The position numbers were made by a program, and so were the translations under genes. Below are positions 1-9,956 of a stretch of 64,000 nucleotides of DNA, one piece after another. Numbering within the stretch: position 1 is the stretch's first letter; each line of letters starts with the position of its first letter. Under the pieces are notes generated by a model, which was given only the letters and a program-made list of their open reading frames with translations, was not told where the DNA came from and made no database searches. Source of the DNA: Blastopirellula marina (GTDB taxonomy: Bacteria; Planctomycetota; Planctomycetia; Pirellulales; Pirellulaceae); assembly GCF_002967715.1 (NCBI RefSeq), contig NZ_PUIA01000016.1:124001-188000 (forward strand), in the 5' to 3' direction.

Positions 1-108
1 GTACCCATTCCACTGCGACTCAGATCCCGGCCAATCTGCTGAGGCAACTGAGGCAAGGAGGAAAATAGCGAACAGAACAGTGGTAGTGAATAGATGCGAG
101 CGATACAC
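1..108 (-). CDS. Secreted protein, N-terminal fragment
   Basis: This reading frame enters at the window edge and runs on the minus strand. Only the first 36 residues are present. From a GTG at 106-108 it encodes a polar start, a hydrophobic stretch rich in Leu, Ala, Phe and Val, and an Ala-Ser-Ala cleavage site before an Asp-Trp-Pro-Gly sequence, which together make a good Sec signal peptide. An AGGA lies about 10 bases upstream of the GTG. No ATG start is available before the nearest upstream stop. The mature N-terminus (Ser-Gln-Trp-Asn-Gly-Tyr) faintly recalls planctomycete alpha/beta-hydrolases, but too little is visible to name a family. It is divergent from the Tad operon. Confidence 0.5.
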   Translation of the reverse strand, partial: MYRSHLFTTTVLFAIFLLASVASADWPGSESQWNGY

Positions 109-532
109 GGCAGGCTTTTCCTGGGATGTGGGGCGAGATAGTTTGGATTGCTTAATAAATGTCTATCAGATGTGATCAAATTCCGTCACACGTTAGTTCG
201 TTATTTCGTGTAGTCACTATTGTGGCTTTTACTCCTTTGTTGGGTGCTAATAGGAGTTTAAAGGCTGGATGGTGATTTCATTTCCCGCTAGCCAGCGATT
301 GCGAGGAACTATCCTGCATTGAGTATATATACTTACTTCGGGTAGGTCTGGGCCCCCGGCAATCCGCAAAGGTGGAACGAACTACGCTTCGCTTCGTGGA
401 GATCGCCCAAATTTCTTTCCTCCAGTTTGACCTCACCCGCGGAATACCGCAAGTTTCGATAGTTGCTTGAGGTGGGGGCATATATCCACCGAAAGTGGGG
501 CACAACAAACGAACCGAGGGGCGGGGCTCGCT
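109..532. other. Intergenic region upstream of the Tad operon
   Basis: About 420 bases lie between the divergent secreted-protein gene and tadZ. I see no convincing gene, tRNA or terminator. Promoters for both flanking genes should lie here, but no confident -35/-10 pair could be assigned by eye. A flp pilin gene, often found beside tad genes, is not present. Confidence 0.5.
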
Positions 533-1678
533 ATGAAAGCGGTCATACTCGGGCCGAGCGCGGTTGCGGAAACGCTTGCGCCGGTCGTACAGCAGCGTGG
601 AGTAACGGTCGTCGATCGAATCGACAGCGACCTGTCTGCGATTCGCGCGTATTTCGAGCAAAACTCGACGCAGTGCGATTTGATGTTGGTCGTCGCTCGA
701 GACGATCTTCAAGAAACGCGTAGCGTGATTTGCGGCCTGCAGATTCTCATGAGCAAGCCGATTCTCGTTTTCGGGGTGGCACGCTCTGCCAACGACGTGA
801 TTCAAATCATTCGTAGTGGAGCGGCGGACTTTATTGAAATGTCCGCCGACTTCCTGCATGACTTGGAGGACTCACTCAAACGTCTATTTGATTCGGAAGT
901 CCTGACGAAACGGAGTGGTCAGGTGATTAGTGTCGTCTCGGCGGTGGGAGGAGCGGGGCAGACCGCCGTGGCGACAAATTTTGCTATCAACCTGGCAGCG
1001 AACAAACGCCGCAGCACCGTTTTTGTCGATCTCAACTTGACCGGTGGAGACGCCGCCGAACAACTTGGCATTACGCCGCGGCAATCGATTGCCGATTGCC
1101 CACGCTTTGCGGACGAGATCCATACGGTCACTGTTTCGACGTTGTTAGAGCAGCATGTATCGGGTCTGAAGCTCATTGCTGGCCCCAGTTACTTGGGGGA
1201 TCACAGTCTTTTGCCGAGTGAGTCGGTAAAAGCCCTTATCGCGAATCTCGCTCAGCTAAATGAATTCGTTGTTCTCGATGTCGAGGATGCGTTTCATCAA
1301 GAGCAATTCGCAGCGTTGGAATGCTCTGACGTTGTCATTGTTGTGACACGGCTTGATTTTCCCAGTCTGATTCGCACGAAGCGATTGATGGAACACCTTG
1401 AAGGTCGCGATCTGAGTGGTCTGATCGTCGTTGCCAATAAATATATCAAGGGCACAAGTATCCCCGAGGCGAAGTTCGAGTCGGTCATGAAGCGTCGCTT
1501 GAGCGTCGTGATTCCACATGAACCATCCAGTGTTCTTAATGGAGTGAACATGGGAGAGCCGGCGGTACTTGAATTTCCGCGTTCCAAATTCAGTCAAGCC
1601 ATCACGAAACTCACCAATACGGTGTTGTCGGCGACGCCAACTCGGGAGATGGAAGTCCATGTTTCAGCAAACGCATAA
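533..1678 (+). CDS. tadZ: TadZ/CpaE-like pilus assembly ATPase homologue
   Basis: The 381-residue product has the layout of TadZ/CpaE: an N-terminal receiver-like domain (about residues 1-120) and a MinD/ParA-like domain from about residue 130. In Tad systems TadZ is thought to localise the assembly machine at the cell pole. The deviant Walker A loop near residues 138-147 reads Gly-Gly-Ala-Gly-Gln-Thr, so the usual lysine is replaced by Gln. This suggests weak or absent ATPase activity, as reported for some TadZ proteins. I chose the ATG at 533 because MKAVILGPS starts the fold directly; an in-frame ATG at 467 would add 22 residues unlike the family. The 3' end overlaps tadA by 20 bases. Confidence 0.85.
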   Translation: MKAVILGPSAVAETLAPVVQQRGVTVVDRIDSDLSAIRAYFEQNSTQCDLMLVVARDDLQETRSVICGLQILMSKPILVFGVARSANDVIQIIRSGAADFIEMSADFLHDLEDSLKRLFDSEVLTKRSGQVISVVSAVGGAGQTAVATNFAINLAANKRRSTVFVDLNLTGGDAAEQLGITPRQSIADCPRFADEIHTVTVSTLLEQHVSGLKLIAGPSYLGDHSLLPSESVKALIANLAQLNEFVVLDVEDAFHQEQFAALECSDVVIVVTRLDFPSLIRTKRLMEHLEGRDLSGLIVVANKYIKGTSIPEAKFESVMKRRLSVVIPHEPSSVLNGVNMGEPAVLEFPRSKFSQAITKLTNTVLSATPTREMEVHVSANA

Positions 1679-2930
1679 CGATGCGGTAAGAGCCAGGACA
1701 GACGAGAGATCTTCTCGAAGAGATGACAAGGTCATCAAAGAGAAGTTCCATCGCTGGTTGATCGAAATGGTTGACGTTCGAGCGATGTTGCAGTTGGATG
1801 AAGCGGTCGTCCGACGCGAGCTTCGTACAGCGATCGAAAAGCTGTTTCTCTCGCATCCAGAATTAGTACGTCATGGTGAAAAGGATCGTTTGGCTCAAGA
1901 ATTAATCGACGAAATGGTTGGTTTTGGGCCGCTCGAGTCTCTGCTCCGCGATAGTTCGATCACCGATATTCTGATCAACGGTCCGCAGCACGTTTACGTA
2001 GAACGTGGCGGGCAATTGGAAGAGACTTCGGTCCGGTTTTCTGACAATGAACAACTGGTTCGCATTGTCCAACGCATCGCCGGCCGGGTTGGTCGTCGAA
2101 TCGATGAGTCCTCTCCTACAGTCGATGCGAGATTGCCTGATGGAAGCCGCTTTCATGCCGTGATTTCGCCAATCGCTTTGGATGGGGCATTGGTCTCAGT
2201 GCGTCGGTTTGCGTCGCACGCCATTACGGCCCAGCAGTTTGTCAGCACTGGCGGCATGTCGGAAGAAATGATGGCATTTCTTCAGGCGGCCATCCATGCC
2301 CGGTTAAACATGGTGATTGCGGGAGGAACGGGCAGCGGCAAAACGACACTACTGAACATGCTGTCCGGTTGCATCTCGCCCAGAGAGCGAATTGTCACGA
2401 TTGAAGACGCTGCAGAACTTCGCTTGCAACAACCGCATGTCGCTCGAATGGAAACACGCTGTGAGAATCTAGAAGGAAAAGGGCTCGTTTCAACCCGTGA
2501 ACTTGTGAGAAACGCACTGCGTATGCGCCCCGATCGAATCATCGTCGGCGAATGTCGCGGGGAGGAGGTGTTCGACATGCTGCAAGCGATGAACACAGGG
2601 CACGACGGAAGTCTGACCACCATTCACGCCAACAGCGCAGAAGACACGATCAGTCGACTCGAAATGCTTCTGGGCTTGGCTCAAGACAATCTGCCAATGT
2701 GGTACATCCGCCAGCAGATCGCGTCATCAATCGATCTTGTTGTTCACGTCAAACGACTTGCCAACGGCAAACGAAAAGTGACCCAAATTGGTCAGGTCGT
2801 CAAAGATGGGGATGCCATTCGATTGAAGCCAATGTTCGTATGTCGTTTTTCCGAAGACGGAGGTGAACCGACGTTTGAGCGTAGAGAGATCCCCTCCGAT
2901 CTAGTCAGCAAAATGAACTCGCGTTGTTAA
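1659..2930 (+). CDS. tadA: TadA/CpaF secretion ATPase
   Basis: This is the cytoplasmic hexameric ATPase that powers Tad pilus assembly (type II/IV secretion ATPase superfamily). The 423-residue protein shows Walker [10 protein letters not shown] at residues 222-230, the Asp-box region around 248-251 (Ile-Glu-Asp), Walker B in RIIVGECRG around 293-301, and the His box [12 protein letters not shown] at 314-325. The length is normal for CpaF. The start at 1659 is preceded by a GGAG/GGAAG ribosome site inside the end of tadZ; an earlier in-frame ATG at 1569 would add 30 residues inside tadZ and is unlikely. It is followed after 25 bases by tadB. Confidence 0.93.
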   Translation: MFQQTHNDAVRARTDERSSRRDDKVIKEKFHRWLIEMVDVRAMLQLDEAVVRRELRTAIEKLFLSHPELVRHGEKDRLAQELIDEMVGFGPLESLLRDSSITDILINGPQHVYVERGGQLEETSVRFSDNEQLVRIVQRIAGRVGRRIDESSPTVDARLPDGSRFHAVISPIALDGALVSVRRFASHAITAQQFVSTGGMSEEMMAFLQAAIHARLNMVIAGGTGSGKTTLLNMLSGCISPRERIVTIEDAAELRLQQPHVARMETRCENLEGKGLVSTRELVRNALRMRPDRIIVGECRGEEVFDMLQAMNTGHDGSLTTIHANSAEDTISRLEMLLGLAQDNLPMWYIRQQIASSIDLVVHVKRLANGKRKVTQIGQVVKDGDAIRLKPMFVCRFSEDGGEPTFERREIPSDLVSKMNSRC

Positions 2931-2955
2931 CAAGGACATTTAGGGGGCAGGTCCG

Positions 2956-3915
2956 ATGTCAGAATCTTTCATCTTGATCAACACGTTTCTCGGTGTGACT
3001 GTCGGGATCGTTGCCGTTGCCTGGCTTGTGTATGACGTGTTCTTTCGCATCAAGAACAGGGTTTCCGAACGTATCAATGACGCGATGCGTGATCGAGTTG
3101 AGCGACAGCAGGAAAACTCACCGATCATCAAAGACATGGTGCGTCCAATTAGCGGCGGGAACAAACCTCTGCTCAGACGCGTGCAGGACCGTATTCAAAC
3201 GTGGCTTGATCAAGCGGCCACAGGCATGACCGTCTGGCAGTTTGCCGCGGTAAGCATCATGATCTCTTGCCTGACTGGGGGAGCATCGTGGCTTGCTTTT
3301 GGATTGGGATGGGTATTGGGAATCGGCACGTTTCTGTCACTGTTTCTGCCTGCGATTGTCGTGTACTCTCGACGCAATGCGCGAAGCGAGCAGATCTCGA
3401 CTCAGTTGCCAGATGCCTTTTCTGCCATGAGCCGCGGTCTGCGTGCTGGCCAAGGCGTTCCAGCAGTCGTGCAAATGATCGCGAACGACTTCCCCAAGCC
3501 ACTTTCCGAAGAGTTTAACTACTTCTACGAGCAGCAACATCTGGGCGTTCCTCCGGAAGTGGCCCTGCGTGATATGGCTCGCCGGGTGAACGTGATGGAG
3601 CTTCGAATCTTTACGATCGCATTGATAGTGCATAAACGAGCTGGGGGTAATCTGGCAGAACTATTACAGCAGTTGTCCGAGCTGGTTCGAAAACGCGTGA
3701 AGATGAAACGCCGCATCAAGTCACTGACAGGCGAAGGCCGCATGCAGGCGGCCGTTCTGATCGCCATGCCGACGATCGTCGTGATGATCATGTCTCTCAT
3801 CGCTCCGCAGTACATCAGTGTGCTGCTCGAACGCCACGATATCTTGGCAGGCTGTGTGTTCTCGCAGTTGCTTGGTGCATTCTGTATCTATCGGATCGTT
3901 AACTTTTCCTACTAA
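2956..3915 (+). CDS. tadB: TadB inner-membrane platform protein
   Basis: TadB and TadC form the inner-membrane platform on which TadA works. The 319-residue product has an N-terminal membrane segment (about residues 8-28), a central pair of hydrophobic segments (about 95-135), a cytoplasmic T2SSF domain (about 150-270, containing Met-Ser-Arg-Gly-Leu-Arg-Ala-Gly) and C-terminal membrane segments. An AGGGGG ribosome site lies about 9 bases before the ATG. Its position between tadA and tadC and its typical length support the call. Confidence 0.88.
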   Translation: MSESFILINTFLGVTVGIVAVAWLVYDVFFRIKNRVSERINDAMRDRVERQQENSPIIKDMVRPISGGNKPLLRRVQDRIQTWLDQAATGMTVWQFAAVSIMISCLTGGASWLAFGLGWVLGIGTFLSLFLPAIVVYSRRNARSEQISTQLPDAFSAMSRGLRAGQGVPAVVQMIANDFPKPLSEEFNYFYEQQHLGVPPEVALRDMARRVNVMELRIFTIALIVHKRAGGNLAELLQQLSELVRKRVKMKRRIKSLTGEGRMQAAVLIAMPTIVVMIMSLIAPQYISVLLERHDILAGCVFSQLLGAFCIYRIVNFSY

Positions 3916-3944
3916 CCAAGGTCCGCATTTCAAGGGGCAGAAAC

Positions 3945-4922
3945 ATGTTTGAGTTGGAATGGTCGACGTGGTTGGTCGTGGCTTCGGTGTTCATTGGTGT
4001 GTCATGCCTGGTGATCGCGGCTTCGAGCGTCTTAACGACTGTGCCGGACAGGGCCCTGTCACGCGTCGATGGCCTGATTGAGGGAGGGCGGGAAAAGTCG
4101 CCGTCGAAGGCTTCGCAACTGTTAAGCCGAGTAGCTGTCAGTAGTACCGCCAAGGAATTAATGCGCCGCTTGATGCCTGATGACGAGACACGTCGCACTC
4201 GGATGATGCGGCGATTGATTCGGGCAGGCTACTACGAGCCAGCCGCGTTGGGGTACTTCATGATTGCAAAGATCATTCTCATGGTCGCACCGGTCACTGC
4301 GGCTACTCTGCTTGCATGGGCATTTCCGTGGCCTTGGCATTGGACCTTGATGGTGGGGGCGCTGTTAGGTTTCGTGGGGATGTTGGTGCCAGACATTATG
4401 CTTCGTTCGATAACACGAAATCGCCAACGCTACTTTCGCCAAGCCCTGCCTGATTTTGTTGACTTGGCGATAACGTGTGTGGAAGGGGGCATGGGGCTTT
4501 CTGAAGCGATCAGTCAAGTTCATTCCGAGATGCGGCAAACGCATGCCGTATTGGCCACCGAACTCGACTTCGTGTTGCGGGACGTTCACCTGGGGCAAAC
4601 CCTGGGGCAGGGGTTTGGCCGTATGAGCGACCGCACCGGCGTCGACGAGGCTCGGGCGTTGGCATCGTTCGTGGAACAGTCGCAGAGGTTTGGTTCCGAA
4701 ATGGGCTCGGCCCTGCGGGAGTTGTCCGATATGTTGCGATTTCAACGCGAACAACGCGCCGAGGAATTGGCTCAGCAGGCCTCCGTCAAGATTTTGGTGC
4801 CGACACTCCTGTTTATCTTTCCAACGATCTTTGTCGTCTTAGCGGGCCCTGCCGCACTGCAGATCCAGCAGTCTTTCCAAGAGGTTCCTCAGGAAGCCAA
4901 GCCAGCGGAGGCCAAGAAGTGA
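3945..4922 (+). CDS. tadC: TadC inner-membrane platform protein
   Basis: This second T2SSF-domain platform protein has 325 residues. It has an N-terminal transmembrane helix (about residues 8-30), two central helices (about 100-145) including Phe-Pro-Trp-Pro-Trp, the conserved cytoplasmic stretch with Ala-Leu-Pro-Asp-Phe-Val-Asp followed by Val-Glu-Gly-Gly-Met-Gly-Leu, and a C-terminal helix near residues 285-305. An AAGGGG site precedes the ATG. The TGA overlaps the GTG start of the next gene as GTGA, which indicates translational coupling. Confidence 0.88.
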   Translation: MFELEWSTWLVVASVFIGVSCLVIAASSVLTTVPDRALSRVDGLIEGGREKSPSKASQLLSRVAVSSTAKELMRRLMPDDETRRTRMMRRLIRAGYYEPAALGYFMIAKIILMVAPVTAATLLAWAFPWPWHWTLMVGALLGFVGMLVPDIMLRSITRNRQRYFRQALPDFVDLAITCVEGGMGLSEAISQVHSEMRQTHAVLATELDFVLRDVHLGQTLGQGFGRMSDRTGVDEARALASFVEQSQRFGSEMGSALRELSDMLRFQREQRAEELAQQASVKILVPTLLFIFPTIFVVLAGPAALQIQQSFQEVPQEAKPAEAKK

Positions 4923-5332
4923 AAGCATCCCCCAACACTCGCTTCAAAGGATTGGCGGCCACCGAGATGGCGATCTGCCTGCCGCTGTTATTCGTCATGA
5001 CGATGTTCTGCGTGCAACTTGCGCAGGGATATCACATTAAGTCGGTTGCCAACCAAGCGGCGTGGCGAGCAATTCGTTACGCCAGTACCACGCATTTTGA
5101 TGAAGACGAAATAGAGCAGTGGAAGGCCGATGTTACTGCCAAGGCGGTGGAAGAGTTGTCTCAGCTTTCAGCCTTCGATCCAGATGGCCTCATATTGAAA
5201 CTGGAAACGACAACCGAAAACGAACGCGTTGAGATTCAAATGGAAATGCATCTGACGATCGATTCACCATTGCAACTGATGCCTGGTGATTTTCATGTCC
5301 GCCGCAACCTGAGAATTCGGCAATATCGATGA
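4919..5332 (+). CDS. tadE: TadE-like minor pilin
   Basis: The 137-residue product carries the TadE-type N-terminus: a short basic leader, Ala-Ala-Thr-Glu-Met and then a hydrophobic helix (about residues 14-36). The Glu five residues after the likely cleavage point fits pseudopilin processing by a prepilin peptidase such as TadV, which is not in this window. The GTG start overlaps the tadC stop, and the stop overlaps the next start as ATGA. TadE-like proteins are minor pilins needed for Tad pilus assembly. Confidence 0.82.
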   Translation: MKASPNTRFKGLAATEMAICLPLLFVMTMFCVQLAQGYHIKSVANQAAWRAIRYASTTHFDEDEIEQWKADVTAKAVEELSQLSAFDPDGLILKLETTTENERVEIQMEMHLTIDSPLQLMPGDFHVRRNLRIRQYR

Positions 5333-5781
5333 CCCTCTATACCCGAAAAATACGAAGTCGATGGCGTGGTGCCACAATGGTCGAAACGGCCCTGGTGCTC
5401 ATGATTTTGTTTGTCACCATTTTTGGGATTTTCGAGTTTGGGATGACAGCCATTCGACAAAACATCCTCGATGAAGCGGCACATCGGCTCGCTCGGGCCG
5501 GAGCAATTCGCGGCGATGGCTCCTCGTTGGGGGAATGGGGGCCTGAGACAATCTCCTCCACTTTAGATGCCCAGGCAGACCTGCTCGCGGAAATCGGACC
5601 TGCTGCCTACATGCTGGATACACGTCGGGTAAACGTTGAAATGAGTTGGCAAGATAGTGTGGCAACAACGAATTCGGAACTGACGGTCCAGGTGACTAGT
5701 CAGCACCCGCTGCTACTCGGAGCACTGTGGGGGATGGATTCGATACTTCTATCCAGTCGAGCCGTAGAACGAGTCGAATAG
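5329..5781 (+). CDS. TadE-family pseudopilin
   Basis: This is a second TadE-like protein of 150 residues. It has a basic N-terminus (Arg-Ser-Arg-Trp-Arg-Gly), Ala-Thr-Met-Val-Glu-Thr-Ala and a hydrophobic helix (about residues 16-38), the pattern of pseudopilins with a conserved Glu. The remaining part is a small soluble domain. Its ATG overlaps the stop of the preceding gene by four bases, so the two minor pilins are probably made in step. It might correspond to TadF, but the sequence does not separate TadE from TadF clearly. Confidence 0.8.
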   Translation: MTLYTRKIRSRWRGATMVETALVLMILFVTIFGIFEFGMTAIRQNILDEAAHRLARAGAIRGDGSSLGEWGPETISSTLDAQADLLAEIGPAAYMLDTRRVNVEMSWQDSVATTNSELTVQVTSQHPLLLGALWGMDSILLSSRAVERVE

Positions 5782-5810
5782 TCGATTCATTGATTACGAG
5801 GGGCAAACCA

Positions 5811-7301
5811 ATGAGACGAAATGCTGGTCAATCTACGCGACGCGGAAAGGTGCTTGTCTTTCTGGCTGTACTCCTGCCGACGCTGTTTACATTTCTGCTG
5901 TTGGTGCTTGACGGAAGCAACGTTACGGCTAGTTTTCGTGATGCTCAGCAGGTAGCAGATACTGCGGCATTGTCTGGGGCTGACGAACTCTTCTTCGGTT
6001 CGTCGACTAGTGAAGTCGAGGCAATTGCGAGTGCGTTTGCCGAGGCAAACGTCTCAACAAACAGTGCCACCATTGAAGTCAACTGCCCACCTTTGACTGG
6101 AAGCTTCGCAGGCTCGTCCAGTCATGTGGAAGTGATCTTGCGTGACGCAGTTCGTAATTCCTTCGGCTCGACTCGCCTAGGGAATGAAGAGACCACCATC
6201 AGTGCCCGATCGGTGGCAGGCCTGAAGGCAGTTACCGACGACTCGGCGATCATCGTGTTGGATGACGATCCACCACCGTTCGCCTTGTCGCCGGTACTGC
6301 CTATTGTGCCGTCGTTGCCGGCGATCTTGGGCGGTATGGAGGTTTTGGGGCTCGGGCAAGTCACCGTCGACGGCGCGGTGATCGTGAACACCAAATGGGG
6401 AGGAGTTGATGAGCATAACGAAAATGTGGGAAAGAATGCCCTTCCGCCATATGGCATTTCCTGTACGCCGATACTTGCCACGTCGAAACTCGCTGCAACC
6501 GATATTCGCACGTCAGGCGGAGTCGATCGACTGCAAAACTATTCCAAGTTTGGAAGCTCTGGATCGGAAAACTTTCTACATGCGAAACGTCGCCCTGTGC
6601 CTGATCCGTTTCGCGAGTTGCCGGTGCCAACGGTTGGGGTCGATGCTACGAATGTGAAAGCAGACTTCCATGGCGGTCGTACGATTGTTGGCATTCCGTT
6701 GATCGGGCCCCCGGTCACGATGAGGCCTGGTGTGTACGAGTGGATTACGGTACTAGCAGGTCGCGTCGAGTTTGAACCAGGTGTCTACATCATTCGCAAC
6801 ACCGATCCCCTTACACAGATTTCGCTGACGATGTTGGCCGGCGAGATCCAGGCGGATGGGGTTATGTTCTACATCACCGACAACGCAGGTTACTCACCCA
6901 CATTAGGTACGCCAGATGCTTCTGATGGCGAGACGCGTCCCGACGCCGGCGGACTGCTGGCCGATGTCGTCGGGCTGTTGCCCTCGGCAGTGGTCAATAT
7001 CGGACTGTTGGGGAGTGATATCTCGCCCATCAACGATTCAAGCAGCCCGTTTGATGGCTTTTCTTTCTACCAGCGTCGAACGGATCGTCGACCAATGGTA
7101 TTCGTTCAGGAGAATCTGCTGGGCAACGGTAGCCTGGCAGGGCATATCTATTCCAAGTGGGGGCATGTCATATTGGCCGGAAAAGGGACATTCGATGCTC
7201 GCTTTGTCGTGGGCACTTTGCGAATTATCGCCTTGCTGGATATGGACATACGTCCGACCATCGACCTTCCTCCAGCATATGACGTCTACTTAGCCGAATA
7301 G
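5811..7301 (+). CDS. TadG-like pilus assembly protein
   Basis: The 496-residue protein starts with a short basic leader, a transmembrane helix (about residues 13-33) and Gln-Gln-Val-Ala-Asp-Thr-Ala-Ala-Leu-Ser-Gly-Ala, the N-terminal signature of TadG/putative Flp pilus-assembly proteins. The rest is extracellular and beta-rich, with no metal-ion-dependent adhesion motif that I can see, so it lacks the von Willebrand A domain of classical TadG. The ATG at 5811 follows GAGGGG and comes shortly after the preceding stop; a frame start at 5727 would lie inside the previous gene. It is the last gene of the operon, and no hairpin terminator follows. Confidence 0.75.
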   Translation: MRRNAGQSTRRGKVLVFLAVLLPTLFTFLLLVLDGSNVTASFRDAQQVADTAALSGADELFFGSSTSEVEAIASAFAEANVSTNSATIEVNCPPLTGSFAGSSSHVEVILRDAVRNSFGSTRLGNEETTISARSVAGLKAVTDDSAIIVLDDDPPPFALSPVLPIVPSLPAILGGMEVLGLGQVTVDGAVIVNTKWGGVDEHNENVGKNALPPYGISCTPILATSKLAATDIRTSGGVDRLQNYSKFGSSGSENFLHAKRRPVPDPFRELPVPTVGVDATNVKADFHGGRTIVGIPLIGPPVTMRPGVYEWITVLAGRVEFEPGVYIIRNTDPLTQISLTMLAGEIQADGVMFYITDNAGYSPTLGTPDASDGETRPDAGGLLADVVGLLPSAVVNIGLLGSDISPINDSSSPFDGFSFYQRRTDRRPMVFVQENLLGNGSLAGHIYSKWGHVILAGKGTFDARFVVGTLRIIALLDMDIRPTIDLPPAYDVYLAE

Positions 7302-7497
7302 TCCACCCGATTGGGCTGTTTGTGGGCGGGGGGCTGTACGCTTGTCACCGCAAAGCTTCTCGCTTTTCTTGAACATATTGGCTAGAATTCGTAGGAGATG
7401 CCGAAGGAATAGAAATACATGCCCCGGTGTCGACACCCCCTCCCAGAATTTGCCGTGACCTAATATTGCGGCCCTTCCTACCTGCTTAGCGATTGCC

Positions 7498-9924
7498 ATG
7501 AAACTTTCCCTACGTGCTTCGATATGCGCGCATCACACTTCTATTGCTGGTGTGACGGGTCTGATTCTATTGCTGATTTCGACCATCGCGTCGCAAGCCG
7601 CGGAACCGGCATCCCCCAACGCGGTACGCAGTTTTCTTGAAAACAATTGTTACGATTGCCACCAAGGCGAATCCGCCGAGGCTGCGCTCGATTTGGAAAA
7701 GCTTTCATTCGACCTTGGTGACAGCAGCAATCTACAACGCTGGGTGCGTATCTACGATCGAGTTCACGATGGCGAAATGCCTCCGGCTGATTATGGGGAA
7801 CCCGGTGCGAAAGAGCGTCAGACGTTTCTCGCTGCCACGAACCATGGATTGATGAACTTTCAAAAGAATATCCAAACCAAGTACGGGCGTGTTCGCGGGC
7901 GTCGGTTGACGCGAAAGCAGATCGAGCGATCGATGCAAGATTTGTTGGCCATCGATATCCCGCTGTTGGACTATTTACCGGCAGAGCAAAAGACAGAGGG
8001 ATTCACGACCGTTGCTTCCGGGCAAGGGATGTCCCACTTTCAATTGGCTGCCCATCTTGAGACGGTCGACGTTGCCCTTGATGAGGCTTTTCGTCGCGCA
8101 CTAAGTCCTGAAGATGAATATCAAAAAGACTTCAATGCTCAAGGTGTTGCTCGAACGAGTCCAACACGTCGCTGCCGTGAGCCTGAGATGCGCAAAGGCA
8201 AAGCCGTGATCTGGAGTTCAGGCTTGATCTATTACGGTCGATTGCCAGCCACCACAGCGAAAGAGGATGGATGGTATGAGTTTGAAGTGACCGTTTCCGG
8301 GGTCAAGTTGCCTAAAACAGGGGGCGTCTGGTCGACGGTTCGTAGCGGGCCATGCGTCTCGAGTGCTCCTCTTCTAGCCCACATCACAACCTTCGAGGCC
8401 ATGGAGCAGCCCAAGGTGATTAAGTTCACCACTTGGCTTCCCAGAGGGCATATGCTTGAAATTCGCCCAGGCGATACAACTTTGAAAAAGGGACGCTTTG
8501 CTGGTGGTCAGGTAGGAGTCGGCGAAGGGGAACCGCAAGACTTGCCTGGGATCGCTTTCGACCGGGTGACGATGAAGCAGGTTCATCTTAACGGAAACGA
8601 TGACCTAGTCCGTGAGTTCCTGCTAGGGGACCTGAAGGTTGAGCCGCAAAAAGACAAACGTAAGCCTTGGATAGTGATTAGTAAGAATCCCAAGGCAGAT
8701 GCCGAACGACTGTTAACGCAATTCGCCAGTCGAGCCTTTCGACGTCCGGTTACCTCGGAAGAGATGCAACCCTACTTGGCAGAGGTAAACGAAGCGATCG
8801 ACAAAAAAGCCGAATTCGTCGAAGCGATTCGCTTGGGTTATCGTGCTCTCTTGTGTTCGCCGCGATTCATTTACTTTGCCGAAGAGCCGGGTTCGCTGGA
8901 TGATTACGAGGTCGCGACTCGCCTAAGCTATCTCCTTACCGGAAGCACGCCTGATGCGGAGCTAATGCAGTTGGCGTCCGCTGGAAAAATGCGTGACACA
9001 GAAACGCTCAAGCAGCAAACGCGACGGTTGTTGTCCGGTAATCAGGCCGAGCGTTTCATTCACGACTGGGCGGGAGAATGGCTCGACCTGGATCAGATCG
9101 ACTTCACGCAGCCAGATGCAAAGCTGTATCGAGACTTTGATCCGATCGTCGAACAGGCCATGCTGACCGAAACAGAGGCCTATCTCGGCGAAATGCTGAA
9201 CGAGAACCTTAGCGTTTCTCATTTGATCGACTCGGACTTCACCTATCTCAATAGCCGTTTGGCTCGCTACTACGAAATCGACGGAATCACTGGGGACGAA
9301 CTTCAACGGATCAAGCTGAAGCCGCAAGACCGACGTGGAGGTTTGATTACCCAGGGGGCGATCATGAAAGTGACCGCGAATGGGTCGAACACGTCGCCGG
9401 TGATTCGTGGCGTGTGGGTCTCCGAGCGATTACTAGGTGTGGACGTGCCTCCGCCACCGAGTAACGTTCCGGCTGTTGAGCCTGATATTCGTGGTGCCAA
9501 GACCATTCGCGAACAATTGGCTAAACATCGTAGCCAAGGGGAGTGTGCCAGTTGCCATACAAAGATCGACCCAGCCGGATTTGCGTTGGAGAATTACGAT
9601 CCGACCGGAAGGTGGCGAGACAATTATCCGCAAGTTCAAGGACGCGGAGTGAAAGCTGGTCCGAAGATCGATGCGAGTTACGAATTGCCCAGCGGGCAAG
9701 AATTCAGAAACATCGATGGCTTTCAGAAGATCGTAACGAGCCATCCCCATCGTCTGGCGGCGAACGTTGCCGAGCATCTGTTAGTGTACGGTACCGGGGC
9801 GACGATTGAGTTTGCCGATCGTCCGCAGGTCGAATTGATTGCCAATAAAGCGGCCGCAGACGGCTACGGATTCCGCTCGATTATCGAGCATGTCGTTACC
9901 AGTGATCTTTTCCTAAGCAAGTAA
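7498..9924 (+). CDS. DUF1592/DUF1588/DUF1585 haem-motif protein
   Basis: This is a large secreted planctomycete protein (808 residues) of the family combining DUF1587, DUF1595, DUF1592, DUF1588 and DUF1585. It has a signal sequence (hydrophobic residues about 15-33, then Ala-Ala), a CYDCH c-type haem motif at 51-55 and a second CASCH motif near residue 683, in the DUF1588/1585 part that continues [19 protein letters not shown]. Biochemical function is unknown; oxidoreductase activity on polysaccharides or lipids in the planctomycete periplasm has been speculated. It is paired with the DUF1552 gene 32 bases downstream, the usual arrangement for this family. Confidence 0.88.
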   Translation: MKLSLRASICAHHTSIAGVTGLILLLISTIASQAAEPASPNAVRSFLENNCYDCHQGESAEAALDLEKLSFDLGDSSNLQRWVRIYDRVHDGEMPPADYGEPGAKERQTFLAATNHGLMNFQKNIQTKYGRVRGRRLTRKQIERSMQDLLAIDIPLLDYLPAEQKTEGFTTVASGQGMSHFQLAAHLETVDVALDEAFRRALSPEDEYQKDFNAQGVARTSPTRRCREPEMRKGKAVIWSSGLIYYGRLPATTAKEDGWYEFEVTVSGVKLPKTGGVWSTVRSGPCVSSAPLLAHITTFEAMEQPKVIKFTTWLPRGHMLEIRPGDTTLKKGRFAGGQVGVGEGEPQDLPGIAFDRVTMKQVHLNGNDDLVREFLLGDLKVEPQKDKRKPWIVISKNPKADAERLLTQFASRAFRRPVTSEEMQPYLAEVNEAIDKKAEFVEAIRLGYRALLCSPRFIYFAEEPGSLDDYEVATRLSYLLTGSTPDAELMQLASAGKMRDTETLKQQTRRLLSGNQAERFIHDWAGEWLDLDQIDFTQPDAKLYRDFDPIVEQAMLTETEAYLGEMLNENLSVSHLIDSDFTYLNSRLARYYEIDGITGDELQRIKLKPQDRRGGLITQGAIMKVTANGSNTSPVIRGVWVSERLLGVDVPPPPSNVPAVEPDIRGAKTIREQLAKHRSQGECASCHTKIDPAGFALENYDPTGRWRDNYPQVQGRGVKAGPKIDASYELPSGQEFRNIDGFQKIVTSHPHRLAANVAEHLLVYGTGATIEFADRPQVELIANKAAADGYGFRSIIEHVVTSDLFLSK

Positions 9925-9956
9925 TCAACCACACCAGAAACGGAAAGAGACAAGTC

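Noticed and set aside
169-192. TGTGA ... TCACA pair upstream of tadZ resembling a CRP site
   Set aside because: The spacer is 10 bases, where a CRP site needs 6, and no CRP-type context is visible.
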